A stretch of 64,000 bases of DNA from positions 1,302,001 through 1,366,000 of the forward strand of contig JAHEWK010000014.1 in assembly GCA_020740775.1 (NCBI GenBank), in the 5' to 3' direction. Made by a program: the position numbers and the translations under genes. Below are positions 45,781-58,136 of this stretch, piece after piece; the first letter of the stretch is position 1, and every line of letters starts with the position of its first letter. The notes beneath the pieces are model-generated. The model saw only the letters and a program-made list of their open reading frames with translations. It searched no databases and was not told the origin of the DNA. This stretch comes from Ilyonectria destructans (lineage: Eukaryota > Ascomycota > Sordariomycetes > Hypocreales > Nectriaceae).

Positions 45781-48700
45781 TTACGCAAGCCCAAGGAACT
45801 TAAGCGCCTTGCGGCTGTTGCCCTTGCGGATTTCTGGTCTCTTGATCAAAGTCGGCATGACCCGACGGTCTTCTTGGTCCCAATCGCTGTCATCGAGGTC
45901 GATGGTGAGGATGGACTCGCAATCCACAGTCGATGGCTTGCGTCGTGACTTGCTCGTCCCGTGTCTGCTCCTTGTCGACTTGGACGTCCTGACGGTTTCG
46001 GCAATGGATGCTGTCCGAGAAGGTATCGGGGGCGAACCGAGTCTTGGTATGAGACCAGGGGACAACGCTGGGCTGAATCCTCCAGAGGGTACCCGGGGAA
46101 AGGGGGAAAATGTCCGCTGTAGCGGTGCTGGCCTATTCTTCTCCTTCTTGGGAGTCACCCTTTTGGGTGGCTCCTCGGGGATATAAAATGGGCAGATCTC
46201 GGAGAGAATCTTTAGGACCGTAGAAATGAATGTTGCGATTTCCGCTTCAGTCGCGGTCGAAGTGAGAAGGAAATTGGCCTTTGATACGGTAATGTCGTAG
46301 GCTGGCCCAATTGGTGACAAAGACGCCCCATATCGGCCTGTGCACCCCTGATCGGGACTGTTGATGGAACCCGTGCCGCGGAGGTTGGTGAAGGGTAAGT
46401 CTTTGCTGTTGGAGTCCACAATTTGAGCTACCTTCATGAGGTCAACCCCAACTAGCTTTTGCAAAGCAAGCATGGTAGGGAGGTGCTCCGGAGGGTACTC
46501 GAGAAGCAGAAACCGAACATCTGAATGGAGGGCGAGGTACGTCTCAAGATGAGGAATGATGAGAGTAGCCAGCAGGTATGGGTTGGCAAATGGGTTATCA
46601 TGAGTCTGACTTGTCAGAGGCTGGGCAGTGAATGCCTGCATGGCATTGGCGAGGAGGTATCTAGATATAATTAGTTTAAGTAGTGGAGGGTTTAAAGAAT
46701 TTTGACATACCTGAAGTCCAGCTTTCCACTGCGGCTGAGGCCGCTCGACTTGGTCCCCAACCTTTCTAATTGTCCGGTAATAGCTGAGGCATAGTTCTTC
46801 CTCACACCTCGCTGGGCTCCAATAGCGAAGATTTGATCCATTCTGCGGTTGTTCTCTTGTGTACTCCCCGCTTCGGCCTGTCGGAAGATTGGCCTCCAAA
46901 GCCCCTCAAGTTCAGGAAGGAGGGGGAACTGAAATTGGCGGTAGCCCTGGGTTTCTGGTGGGAAGTGGACTTTCAGTATAGATCGGAGTGAGTTCTGAAT
47001 TGTGACGGCAGTCTGCTGAGTGGTGATATAGAATTCATGAAGTTTCTCATCTGTTTCCGAGACGAAAGGGGGAGGCGTCTGGGCCGGAGTTGGGGGCACT
47101 TGCAACTTCAGAGCGGGTGCCTTTTCTAATGGCTTCGATTCGGGCCAAGTGGGTTGCACATAGGCGAAGGGGTCGTACTCATCAGTGTAACTGTTGCGAG
47201 CGAAACCCTCCACATCCGAGTCCTGGAATGAATCATCCATATAATCCGGGTCTTCGAGGGTCTGAGACTTGGGTGTGCTAGGGGTGGGTGTGCGGGCTTC
47301 GTCAGTCTCGGATGGAGCTGAGGAGTGCGAAACAATCGGGTAGTTGCCAGCCCTGAACCCCCCAACGACGGAGTCAAGGAGACTGTCTGGTACCTCGTCC
47401 TTGAAAATCACGACGAGATCCTCCATGAAGGGAAGGACAGGCTTGGAGGGCTTCTCATGTTTAGGCACCTCTGCATCGGTACCTCGGTCGACATAGGAGG
47501 CTCTCGCTGGCTGTCGCTTCCTCTCGAAAGGAACTGGTGCCATCTTGATAACAGGTCGATTGGATCTCACAACAATGGTCCGCGGCCCCCCGATGTAACT
47601 CAGTCGGCTTGGCCGAGCGTCCTTAGCGCTGGTGATGACCATACAAGAATGTCGACGAGAGCCAGCCGGCGTCTCACGCTCAAAATCACTATTAGGCTCT
47701 CTTTCTGGTTCTGTCGTATCTGACGGTATGCATAGATCCCGGTACTTGGGTGCGGCAGGCCAGATTCGGTCAAGCGATTTGACTCTCGTCAAGGTGGCCC
47801 TGCGACCAGAAAGCCGCATGTCTAGAAGCGATGCTTCGCCATACACGACGTTATCTGTGGAGCGAATGCCAAACATGTCGGAACCAGGATTGAACACCTC
47901 GGGGCCGAGAGGTGCCTGTGCCACCAAGGATGCATACGCCTCGCCAATGCAGTTAGGCGACCTGGGGTAGGACAGCTGGGGGGAAGGAGGTAGGAGATTT
48001 GTGAAACCGGGGAAAACCTCGTCCATCGGCTTTTCGTAGTGTGTGATGGCAAACATTGATGATCGAGAAGCCCGAGAACTTCGCTGGGAATTTCGCTTCG
48101 ACCAGGCCTCATCCATGGCCTCGTCGGTCAAGCTCTCGGCGTCATCTTGCTGGTTTTTGGCGCCGAAGACAAAGAAGGGAGCGGCATCGCCAAAATTATC
48201 GGAGTATCCATACAACGGCAAGCTGTTGCTTCGAGGGCGAAAGACTCCCGTCATCTCCATCTCGTTGGAGGGTTGCAAGCTGGCTGTTTGGCGATCCAAG
48301 GCATCGGCAGCTCTCATGGCCCTTGTTATGGGATCCTCGAACTCCTCATTGAATTCCTGCTCGCCAGAATACTCGAATGTGTTTCTCGTTCTCCAGTCTC
48401 TGGCTGGGTTCTCAAGCCCAGCCATGCCCTCCTTGGCTAAGTGGTTGAAGATGGCCTCGGCCAGGTTGAAATCGCCGTGGGTTTCGTGCTCCATGATGGC
48501 TTTGATACACAATGCCTGTGCACCGGGAGTGCCGCCATTCATAAACACGAGGCGCTTGCTGTTGGGGGTCGAAGCTTGCAGGAAGCCCTGGGCGACCTGG
48601 TTCCGGGCAATAAGGGCGTCGTGTGTCTTTTTGACGTAAATGCGTGCGTCAAAGCATTTCTCGCGTTGGTCCTTCGAAACATAACTTTGGATACTGGGGA

Positions 48701-48809
48701 GAATAAGAATCTGTGGCGAGGTGGGCAGCAGCCGCAGCTGAGTCGAGATGGTCTCAGCATGCCCCTCGAAAGCAACAATGCTGCCGAGGCATTCCTTGTT
48801 GGTTGCCAT
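45781..48809 (-). CDS. Large conserved-looking fungal protein of unknown function
   Basis: Exons 48809-46711 and 46660-45781, with a 50-nt intron (donor GTATGT, acceptor CTAG), give 992 residues. The start MATNKECLGSIVAFEGHAET is the first ATG with protein-like sequence after it. Residues 1-110 look globular (STQLRLLPTSPQILILPSIQ). Residues ~200-560 are Ser/Pro/Arg-rich and disordered, and PTPAQTPPP is followed by a helical region (HEFYITTQQTAVTIQNSLRS) with FPLLPELEGLWRPIF. The part after the intron (LLANAMQAFTAQPL, YLLATLIIPHLETYLALHSD) also looks folded. A basic Ser-rich tail ends it. I recall similar proteins being labelled 'gastric mucin-like' in fungal genomes, which describes composition only. 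No catalytic motif is visible. Confidence 0.83.
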
Positions 48810-51800
48810 GGTAGTTGAAAGACGTGGGTCGTCCGAATCGAGCGGGTGTCTGAGACAGCAGGTAGAAGGCGGCAATGCCCAGCGCTGCGAAGGCCGGTAG
48901 AACAGATGATACCCAAAGGAGCGCTGGGGATTCTGAACGCATGGGCAGTGGGGAAGGAGTGTTGATGAAGGGAGTGTTTAAACACTCAGGCCTGTCGCAT
49001 GGCTCGCGTATCGAAGCGATAGTGAATAGGTGGAGGAGGGTATCGTCCGGATCTCACGAGAGCGGAAGCCTCAAGCCGAGGAAAGAAGATAAAAGATGCG
49101 TGAAAGTGGATGCCACGCGCGAAGTGAATATGATGTGAATAAGGAAGAGAGAGAGAGGCGGCGAGAAGAAGGAGGCACTTGCGAGCAGGTGGCATTCAGA
49201 AACCTACCTAGACAGGAACGAAGAAAGAGCGGCATGCAACTCATTATTAGTATATGGCGGCCAGACGGCAGGAGCAGGGACGCGCCCCGTTTGCGTTTGG
49301 CAGGTGCCCTCCTGTCTCTTCACACCCACCCTCCGACCCTGCAACGAGCCACTACTGCAACTGGGTGCAAGCCACGCAAGGGGAATTTGCCGTGTCCGTT
49401 GCAATCCTCACGGTGTCGACGGGACATAAACGGGGAGGCATTGGCTGGCGGCTCGACAGCCAGCTTAGCAGCGGAGTTTCTTTTTGCTAGCTGCGCTGGA
49501 CAACCCATGCCTCCCTGGTCTGCCTGGGTCTTCGGCTAGCTGGATACCGGCAGTAGGCGGCTGCAGTTGCAGCGGCCCCGGCAAGCCAGCAGCCAAGCAC
49601 AAACCAGATCGCGGTCGCCAGAAAGCAGGGACTTGCAGGTGCCCTGGGCCACAGCGGGAGTTTGCGCAACAAGAGGCCATCCCAGGACTCGGTCCCACTT
49701 TGAGACAGGGAGCTAGGTCAAGGGGGCGTCGAGGCGGCGGAGGTGCGCCAGGGGACAACCGCACAGTGGAGCGAGGGAGGAGTCCAACTCCACGCTGGCG
49801 ATACCGGGTTCCCCAAAGCCGTGCTGCGGGCTGGGTGTCCCTGGTAAACTCATGAATTACGGGTAATTACTACCTTCTAGGTTCTTACTTCGTACCGCGT
49901 CGCCGGGCGTCGTCAACGGACCCTCAATCTCAATCCTCGCCCGTCCAAGTCTGTTTTACACTGACGCTTGTGCAGGACATGGCGACCTGCATTACCGCTC
50001 CACCCCGTCTTCGGCTACCGTCCGGCTCGTCCTCGACATGGTTCCCGTGGAGCTCGTTCCGGTCCCCGAGGGACGCAAGGGAAAGCGGCATCGAGTGTGA
50101 GCAAACGAGGAGGACAATGTCGCACGTCCACCAAATGCATAAGCTTCAACCAACTAATGTATGGGGCGGTTGCACCGTGCGGAGCCAGTTCAAGACATGT
50201 GCTACCCCGTGTCGACGAACCACAACATGTGGTATTCTGGCATTCAAGGCTAATTGATTCACTGTTCTTGAATCCATTTGCATACCAATATAGCATAGCA
50301 CATACGTAGTGCGCATGGGACTGCGCACACGACACCGGGGCATGGATTGAGATTGCCGCACCCCGTAAGTTATCTAGTTGCCCTGAGATTGGGATGTGAT
50401 GTTTGCTACTGATTATATCATCGAGCCCACTAACGAAGCTAGGTACTTGCAGACTAGCCAAAAGTAAGTCGGCTGGCGTCTTTATTCATGGTCCCCGTCG
50501 AGAGATCAACGAGAACAGTTTCCCAAAAACAAAAACCAGCACAGGAACCAAGGGTTAGGGTATTTACTGGTGGTCGCGTCTCCGCATGGAATGAATCATA
50601 GTCGATTCCCCCACTTCACGGCTCAGGGGAAAGACGATGGTGGGCCTCAACCTGGTCGTCCTCGTCTGTATCGTCGATGAGCTGCGATCGACGTAGAATC
50701 TCGGGGTCAGGGCCCAAATCGTCAACGAGTCCCGGGGTCTTGGTGCGCCGGTCGATGGAACCCTGGGCTCCGTTTGTCGATCGGCATTCAGAATATGATG
50801 GCCCCGGCAAAGTCATCGTCTACAGTAATAAAGGCGATGATCATGGCAGGGCAGTGGCTCGCGTAACTAAACACCAGATTGGCACGTCCTTTGTTGTTGT
50901 GAATGCGCCCCGTAGTGATGAGTTTGCTTCAGAGGGGGCGTCGATGGGCTACCTGCAAGCCCACGAGGCTTGCCAAGCTGAGTATTTCTGGCTTGACAGC
51001 CATTTGGCTCAGCCGGTCTCGATTCGCCTCTGGTGCCACATTGGTTGTGTTTCACACGGAAGCTATTTCCAGTGCTCGCTCGGCGCGGTTGTTTTCCCTC
51101 CCCCACCCGTTTTGTTTGCTCGCCCACCGCGGCTCCCTGCAACTAGGAAACTATCGACATGGTTAGGGCCTGCGGGCAAGCCCAGCGAACTGGGATCTTC
51201 CCGTCAAACTGCTTCGCAAGCGACGGGCTAGGCGCTGCCGTCCCCACTCTCCGCTTTCATCACAGCAGCCCGCCAACCCGCCCTCGGCGGGACACCGATT
51301 TACCCTCCCCAGCAGCACAAGGCACTCCCGTTTGTGGTAGGTTGCGACGCCGGATCGTTTTGGGATGTAGCCGACATTGGCTGGTGTGGGTGGGTGGGTT
51401 GTACAATGTCTTGAGAGCTGAATGTGTCGATTGGCAGTGGTGCGTTTGGACAGTGAGACAATCGCCAAAGGCGTCGCTCTCCGCCAGACCACAAGCCCAT
51501 CCGACAACGCATACAGTATCCGTACTTGTATGTAGTACATGGACGGGAGGACGCATCTATCTTCACACTCTCCTAAGCATTGGAGAAGCCGTGACCCCTT
51601 CTCCCGTCATAATTGCTCGACCAACGACGCTTGACATTTTGGCGTTAGTGACCTTGGCTAGCGGCCGGCAGTCCGCGTTGAATTATACCGGCCCGCTGTT
51701 CTGGACCTCAGCGGCTTCTAGAGACGGTCTTCAGGGACTGTCTCACTGTTAATAGCTCGCCGTTTGCTGGGGGGGAGCTCACTCGGCTAGTACAAACGCG

Positions 51801-53717
51801 AGCTACGCGCTTGCTAGTATCAGTTTGAGGGCTATCAGCTACGAGATTATGCCGAACCACCGAGATGCCTACGTTGAACCTCTAGACGGGCCGAGTTCGC
51901 TGAGAGGTCAAAGCCTGACGAAACGTAACGTCACTAAATCGATTGGCGAACTGGGCGCGGCCTGGTTCTCTCCTCGTCCCGTCCGCACGCGCCACCTTTT
52001 GAGGCCCCTCTTTACGACTGAGAGCCAAGTGCCGAGCGATATCCAGTCCCGTCCGGGATATAGCGTTCTCGCCGACAGCGCCCACTGTGCTTAGCTCCTG
52101 CACTCCTGCGCGCGAATTCGTGCTCTTATCTATTGTTGCTTTCTTGCGAGAACTGACGAACGCCGACTGACAGTGTTCCTGGTGGATTTCCGCAAGCCCA
52201 TCGACACAAGCCCACAAAAGCGACGGGGAACTTCCTGGTAATTACCACCTATGTTAAGGGACACGTCCCCTAGTCGGCGATCGAAACCCGACGACCTGGA
52301 TGTCCACTGCATATCTCAGATATCATCCAGATTCGATACGCGAGTGGACAGCGTAGCATTGCATGCTCGTGTGCGATTTGCGGGAACAGGGAAAAAAAAA
52401 GGAAATAGAAGAAGTCATCAAACTCAAAAAGTTTTGATCAAGACCAAGCAAATGGGCTCGCACCCCATCATGGTTGCATTCAGTGCTGGACTTGACGCTG
52501 GGATGAAGAACCATGTCTTTTTGGCTCTTCGTGTGCTGGAAATACGGCGCCGAACTGGGCGGCAGAGTTGGAGTATTTGCTGACTAGGATATACTCTCCC
52601 AACCCGGGGAATAGATTGGCTAACATCAGCTTGTGATATGGTTCGCGGTACCTTACATGTCAATGACGCACAACTCCATCCATGCATACGAGGCTAGACA
52701 GGGGACCAACTTTGTCATATTACGAGATCAACATCATCTAGGCAATCTCACGGGAAAAGCAAGGTCACCGTCGGGGGGGCCCATCCTCAATTGAGAGTCA
52801 GGCATCCTGGTCAGCCTCATTGCTCAGGTCGACGAAAAATCGGCCAAAAAAAGAAAGCGAGAAAAAGGAAAACCATAACGAAAAAATATTTGCTCGGGAC
52901 CAGCAATACCTGAGCCGCTCTGCTGGGTGCCTACCCCAATTACCCCGTGCAAATCTAACGCGGCCCTTGTTCACTTTGCCGCTGGGGAAGTTGTCATGGG
53001 TACGTGGCGATCACTCAGCCTGTCACTTGTGACGACAACCAACAGTCCAATCACCAACAGCGCCCTCTCATCAGAGGCCCAGGGCTGAGCAAGCCAGATC
53101 ACAACGGGCCACTCGCTTGGAGACTTTGTGATTTCATTTTGCTCTGGTTGGACGCCTGAAACCAGGGCGCCCGAAGAATTACGGCTCGCGGCTCGCGGCC
53201 GGCAAGAGGCATCGTGAAATCACCGCACGGGAATCCCTGCAGGGGCGGAGATCGACGCTCAAGACATCTTCACCGGTGGGCTTCTAGGGGCGGGCCTTGG
53301 AGATGAGTTGAACCGGCAGTACCTCGTGGGAGTCACGCAGAGCATGGCGTGTTCAAACGGTGCCATGATCCAAGTCCATGGGATCTGCCCGATTGTCTGT
53401 TTGCTTCCAGAGGCCAACAACGCTTTGCTGGGGGATCCGAGACATGTCTCACGGCTGTTGTACTACCGTGGTCATTTGCCAGGTCGGTTGGTGATACAGT
53501 GGGAGCATATGCGTTTGTCACCGCTAAAGCTGAGGCTGCCGTGACCGAGGTGGATTGGCGTTGTGCAAAGTACGCGTGCTACGGCTTTGGAGGCTTTGAG
53601 GCAAGCCTCAGGGGTTGACGAGAAAAGAAAGTCACGGTACGGGAGATCAGGCATGGCGATTCGGAGGGTTTCTGACGCCCCCGTCGATCAGAGTCTTTCC
53701 TGTTGACCTTGCTTGAT
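48810..53717. other. Gene-free interval of about 4.9 kb
   Basis: The first 350 bases are the leader and promoter side of the preceding minus-strand gene. The rest shows only frames of 60-200 codons without domains, except the exon-like frame at 50616-50816 described separately. No tRNA, intact transposon or long repeat was recognised. Confidence 0.45.
50616..50816 (-). CDS. Orphan exon-like frame with acidic tail
   Basis: A 66-codon minus-strand frame with ATG at 50816. From codon ~17 it has C-ending, gene-like codon choice and a sensible hydrophilic sequence (SIDRRTKTPGLVDDLGPD, then ILRRSQLIDDTDEDDQ) ending in LSPEP and a stop. It resembles a C-terminal tail. A CCCAG acceptor lies just before that part (about 50770), so it may be the last exon of a spliced gene whose earlier exons I cannot find, or a remnant of one. 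No family recognised. Confidence 0.27.
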   Translation of the reverse strand: MTLPGPSYSECRSTNGAQGSIDRRTKTPGLVDDLGPDPEILRRSQLIDDTDEDDQVEAHHRLSPEP

Positions 53718-55040
53718 CTAATCGTCCATGAGCTCTGCCAGCTCGGCTTCCTCCTCCGCCGTCAGTAGGCTCTCCCCCTTGTCCTCGTCCTTCTTAGCAT
53801 CGGCCTTTGCAGCCTCCTCGATCTTGATCACCACATCATCTAGCTCCGACTTGCCCAGCGGCCACGTCCGAATTGTGCCATCGATGCCCACGCTGCAGAT
53901 CTTGCGGGCCATTCCCTCTGCATCCCGCAACATCACCAAGTCCGTGATCTCCTCGTAGTGTCCAACGAGCGTGGCGTATAGCTTGCCCGACGACCGATCC
54001 CATACCTTGACGTCCTCGTCTCGGCCGGCTGTAATAACCCACTGGTCCGTTACCGCTACGGCTCGTACATAGTCGCCGTGCTCGTAAGAATCATCGGAGA
54101 CGAAGTTGCGGGAGCGCGCCAGACACTTTGCCGTGCCGTCGGCGCTGGCTGTCCATAGATCTGCGTCGTCGCTCGTGTCGTCGTAGACAAGTCTGTAGAC
54201 GCTGGTCTCGTGTTCCCGAATGGTGAGTCGTTCTGTATCAGGCCGGTCATGGAACGACTCGGGGAGTTGTTCGTAGCTATCGAGTGTGATCTTCCACCGC
54301 CGAATGTTCGGATCACTACTGGCACTGGCAAGCACTATGGTGTCGGCAGTGCTCAGCACGGGGTCGACGGCAAGGTGCTGAACGGCGAGCATGGTCGTCG
54401 AGGGATCCTGCAGTGTGTGCAGCCGGCGGCCTGTCTCGGTGTCCCAGACGAGGATCTTCTTGTCAGCACCACCGCTGATGAGAATGGCCTTGCCCGAGAT
54501 GGTGGTGCAGACGACTGCCTTGACGAAGTCGGAGTGACCGCTGAACTTGCGGCCGGGTCGGAAAGATTCGACGTCCCATGACCAGATGTCCTTGTCCCAG
54601 CAACCCGCGAAGACCGTCTTGCCACCCAAGCCTCCTATCGCGAGGCAGGTCACGGGGGCCTTTGGACCACGGTAGGTGGTCTTTGGTTCAGACAACTAGC
54701 AGCCCAGTCAGTCATGATCAGAGCTGGGTCCAGAATGCAAGCTGCGCCCCGTCGAAGTGCATGCGGAAGCTCATACCTCGAGGTTGACGCGGCGGACATA
54801 GCCGGCCGACTCGGCGATGAAGACGGAGGTGAGCGGGGAGGCGGGGTCCGGGACGGCCGCGAGGATCTTGGACTTCATGACCAGAGGGTCGCCATTCTTG
54901 TTGCCGGACTTGGCGGCCTTCCGCTCTCGCTGGGCCTGCGAGGCACTGGCCTCTTGTCAGTCGTTTTTCCGGCATGCTCTGTGGGTGGCGATGCCAACTC
55001 ACTCGGTCTGGAAGTAGTGATCTGGGTCCGCGGATTGCAT
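53718..55040 (-). CDS. WD40-repeat protein of unknown function
   Basis: Exons 55040-55003, 54945-54777 and 54695-53718 (introns 57 and 81 nt, donors GTGAGT and GTATGA) give 394 residues. It starts MQSADPDHYFQT; the acceptor GGCCAG at 54946 is the only one that keeps the frame into ASQAQRERKAAKSGNKNG. At least six WD-type blades are visible, for example VFAGCWDKDIWSWDV, ILISGGADKKILVWDTETGR, WVITAGRDEDVKVWDRSSGK and KICSVGIDGTIRTWPL. Together with the N-terminal strands they probably make one seven-bladed propeller. The C-terminus is Lys- and then Glu-rich (TAEEEAELAELMDD). WD40 propellers are protein-interaction platforms, and I cannot name the complex. The start codon lies 428 bases from that of CTF4 on the other strand, so the promoter is shared. 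Confidence 0.88.
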
Positions 55041-55468
55041 GGCTGGAGCTGGGGAGTTTCTGGACTACAGAAATGTGGTTGACGGTGGAATGGAAGACCA
55101 AAGCGGGGGAAAGGAGCGAGTCTATATCCTCTCGCTGGAACAGTGTCGTGACTATCAAGTGCTGCGCTTTTATATCTTCCAATATCTAAAAGTTGCCGCC
55201 TACCAGGCAGTAGGACGTCGTAAATCGTCTCAGGGGTCCTTTTTTGGTGGAGCAGCTGTCGACAGCTGTCAATTAAAACATGGCGGGGTCCTTCGCGACT
55301 CTCGTTAATTGCGACGCGCTCCAGACGCGTCTCCCTGGACAACCCGCCACCACCAGCTTTCTTGGATTACTTTACGGCATTGAAAATCCACCCTCGAACT
55401 CACACCGACAGAGCAACGAATTTCCACGAAGCAACCTCCTCAAATGCCCCTCGAATCCTAGCCTGACG
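55041..55468. promoter_or_regulatory. Shared divergent promoter WD40 gene/CTF4
   Basis: 428 bases between two start codons. A possible TATA-like TTTTATATC lies at 55169-55177. An ATG-containing open frame in phase with CTF4 starts at 55280, but CTF4 similarity starts at 55469. Confidence 0.45.
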
Positions 55469-58136
55469 ATGGATTCGACTCTCGCCAACCGGCCGCGGCC
55501 TCGTGCTGCCTACACGCAGGGCACCACGCGCTGTGCCTACACGCCCGACGGCTCCCGCCTCGTCACCGTCGGCTCCAACAACGTGATCCGTGTCTTCAAG
55601 ACGGGCTCCGATGGCGAGCCCACCAACATTGACGACTGCCAAGAGCAGAACGTTGCCGTCGCCGTCGCAGAGAACTTCTTCGTCGTCGGCTCCGAGGACG
55701 GCACCGTCAGTCTCTACTCGCTTACCACGGCCACCTTTGAGAAATTCCTGTTCCGCACGACGCTACCCATCCGTGATGTGACCCTGAGTGCGGACAGCCA
55801 GTGGTGCGCTGTTGCGAGCGATGAGCTGACTGTTAAGCTGGTCAACACCAAGGATATGATGGAGGTGCGACACCTGCGCGAGCATGGCAGAGCGGTGCGG
55901 AATGTCAGCTTCGACCCCCAAGGCCGCCTGGTTGCCCTGTCCAGCGTCGACGGTATTATATACGTATACTCACTTACGGCCGAGGAGCCGGAGCTGATTC
56001 GCAAGGTGGACGGCATCATCGGCGCATTGGACTCGGATAGCCAGGTGTCAACACGCGTTGCATGGCACCCCGACGGACGTGCGTTTGCCGTGCCGACGCC
56101 GACCAAGGATATCCAGATCATCTCCAAGAATGACTGGGAGAAGCAACGATGCTTTGCAAACGGCCACTTGGCGGATATTACCGCGCTGGCGTGGTCGCCC
56201 AACGGTGCGATGCTGGCGTCGGCGAGCAAGGACGGCAAGCTGCTGGTGTGGGAGACAAAGACCCAGAGCGTCATTGCGCGTTACGACTATCCCAATGTCC
56301 TCGACCTCGCATGGCATCCCTCAAAAAACATCCTTTCCTTCACCACGGCGACTGGCGAAGTTTACATCTACCCCGACTTCCTGACCGACCAATACGCTCC
56401 TCTGCTGAAGCTGACCACGCAACCGGCGCCTTATATTCACGACCCTCGGGCTGAGATTTCTGGCAACGGAAGAGTGCCTCAGTTCAATGGCCAAAAGCAA
56501 CAGGAGATTCCCTCTCGCCCGCGACGGGATTCTCTGGGAAGTCTCGATTCCTTTCTCCAGGATGCTGATGGGTACGGTGATGATGATTTCGTGGTGGACG
56601 ATGATGGTGCTGGATACACGGCGGGCGGAGGCTTGAAGCGAGGCCGCGATGGTGAGGATGTGGGCGGCGTGGGCGGCGAGCATGCCAACAAGCGCCGCCA
56701 CCTCCTCGAGCCCCAGTATCATGCCTCGTTCCAACCCGGCTCAACGCCATGGAGAGGTAATCGCAAGTACCTCTGCCTCAACCTCATCGGCTTCGTCTGG
56801 ACTGTGGACCAGGACGCTCACCACACTATCACCGTTGAGTTCTACGACCACGAGTTCAACCGCGACTTCCACTTCACCGATACCTTCCTCTACGACAAGG
56901 CTTGTCTCACCGAGCATGGCACCCTCTTTTCCAGCCCACCCAAAGACGACGTGCCGGCCACCATCTTCTACCGCCCGCACGAGACGTGGACGCAGCGCGC
57001 TGACTGGCGCACCGAGCTGCCCCTTGGCGAGGCCATCACCGCCATGTCCCTGAGTGAGTCTTTCGTCACCGTCACCACGAGCGCCAACTACGTGCGCGTC
57101 TTTACCCGCTTCGGCATGCCCTACCGCGTCTATCGTCCCAAAAGCACGCCCACGGTGACGTGCGCTAGCTGGAGGGACTATGTACTCACTGTCGGCAACG
57201 GACCCGTTGGGCCGGACGGCAACACCCGCCTCCAGTACACCATTGAGAACGTCAAGCGAGATGAGATTTGCCAAAACGAGGATACCGTTGCCCTCCCAGA
57301 TGGCGCAACCCTCAAGAGCGTCTTCTTCTCAGACAACGGTGTAAGTCCCCACACACAAGCTTCAAAGTGAAGATGATTCTAACATGACTCGCCAGGATCC
57401 CTGTATCTATGACTCTACTGGTACCCTTCTTACACTCCTCCACTGGCGGCAGCCATCGCGTGCATCCTGGGTACCCCTGCTAGACACCAAGTTGCTCCCG
57501 CGTCTAGCCTCGGGCCGTAAGCATGAGAACTATTTTCCCATTGCTGTAGCCGACAACAAGTTCCACTGCATCATCCTCAAGGGCGGCGACCAGTACCCCT
57601 ATTTCCCCCGTCCTCTCCTCTCCGAGTTCGACTTCTCGGTACCCCTGACGTCAGGGCCCAAGGAGAAGAAGAAGAAGCAGAAGAAGAAGAGCCGAGAGAA
57701 TCCCGCCGACGAAGATTTTGGCGAAGGGGATGATCAGGACAAGGAGGACGAGGACGAAGAAGACGAAGAAGAAGAGGACGAGAACGCTGAGACGAAGAAG
57801 CTAGAGCAGCAGTTCCTGCTCCGCGGCTTACAAGCAACCCAATTGCGGGACTTAGTCGACGCAACGGCTGGCAGCCATACCCAGCGTTCACTCCTCTCGC
57901 GGCTGGAGCTTGAGATCGACAAGACCCTGCTGCAACTCCTGGCGGTTGAGTGCCGCGAGGGCGAGGAACGCGGAATGCGCGCCCTCGAGATGGTGGAGCT
58001 GATGCGCGACCGCACCGGCAGGATGGTTGAAGCTGCCGGGAAGGTGGCCGAGCGATATGGACGGACCATCCTTGGTGAAAAGATCCGGGAGCTAGGAGAG
58101 AAGCGGGTCAATGGCATGGACGAGGATGACTTTTAA
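55469..58136 (+). CDS. CTF4: Replisome adaptor CTF4 (Mcl1/SepB/AND-1 family)
   Basis: Exons 55469-57340 and 57396-58136, with a 55-nt intron (donor GTAAGT, acceptor CCAG), give 870 residues. The N-terminal half is a WD40 propeller (for example SRLVTVGSNNVIRVFKTG, NFFVVGSEDGTVSLYSL, MLASASKDGKLLVWETK). After a disordered linker with DSLGSLDSFLQDADGYGDDD and a basic KKRRH-type patch comes the SepB/Mcl1 beta-propeller: NLIGFVWTVDQDAHHTITVE, then FSDNGDPCIYDSTGTLLTLL across the splice, and ENYFPIAVADNKFHCIIL. A Lys tract and a Glu/Asp tract (57663-57795) precede the C-terminal helical bundle (LRGLQATQLRDLVDA, LEIDKTLLQLLAVECREG). Ctf4 trimers tether polymerase alpha-primase and other clients to the CMG helicase and support cohesion. 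Length lies between fission yeast Mcl1 and yeast Ctf4. Confidence 0.94.

Noticed and set aside
55280..55468. Upstream in-frame extension of CTF4
   Set aside because: No similarity to the family before MDST at 55469, and the segment lies in the shared promoter.
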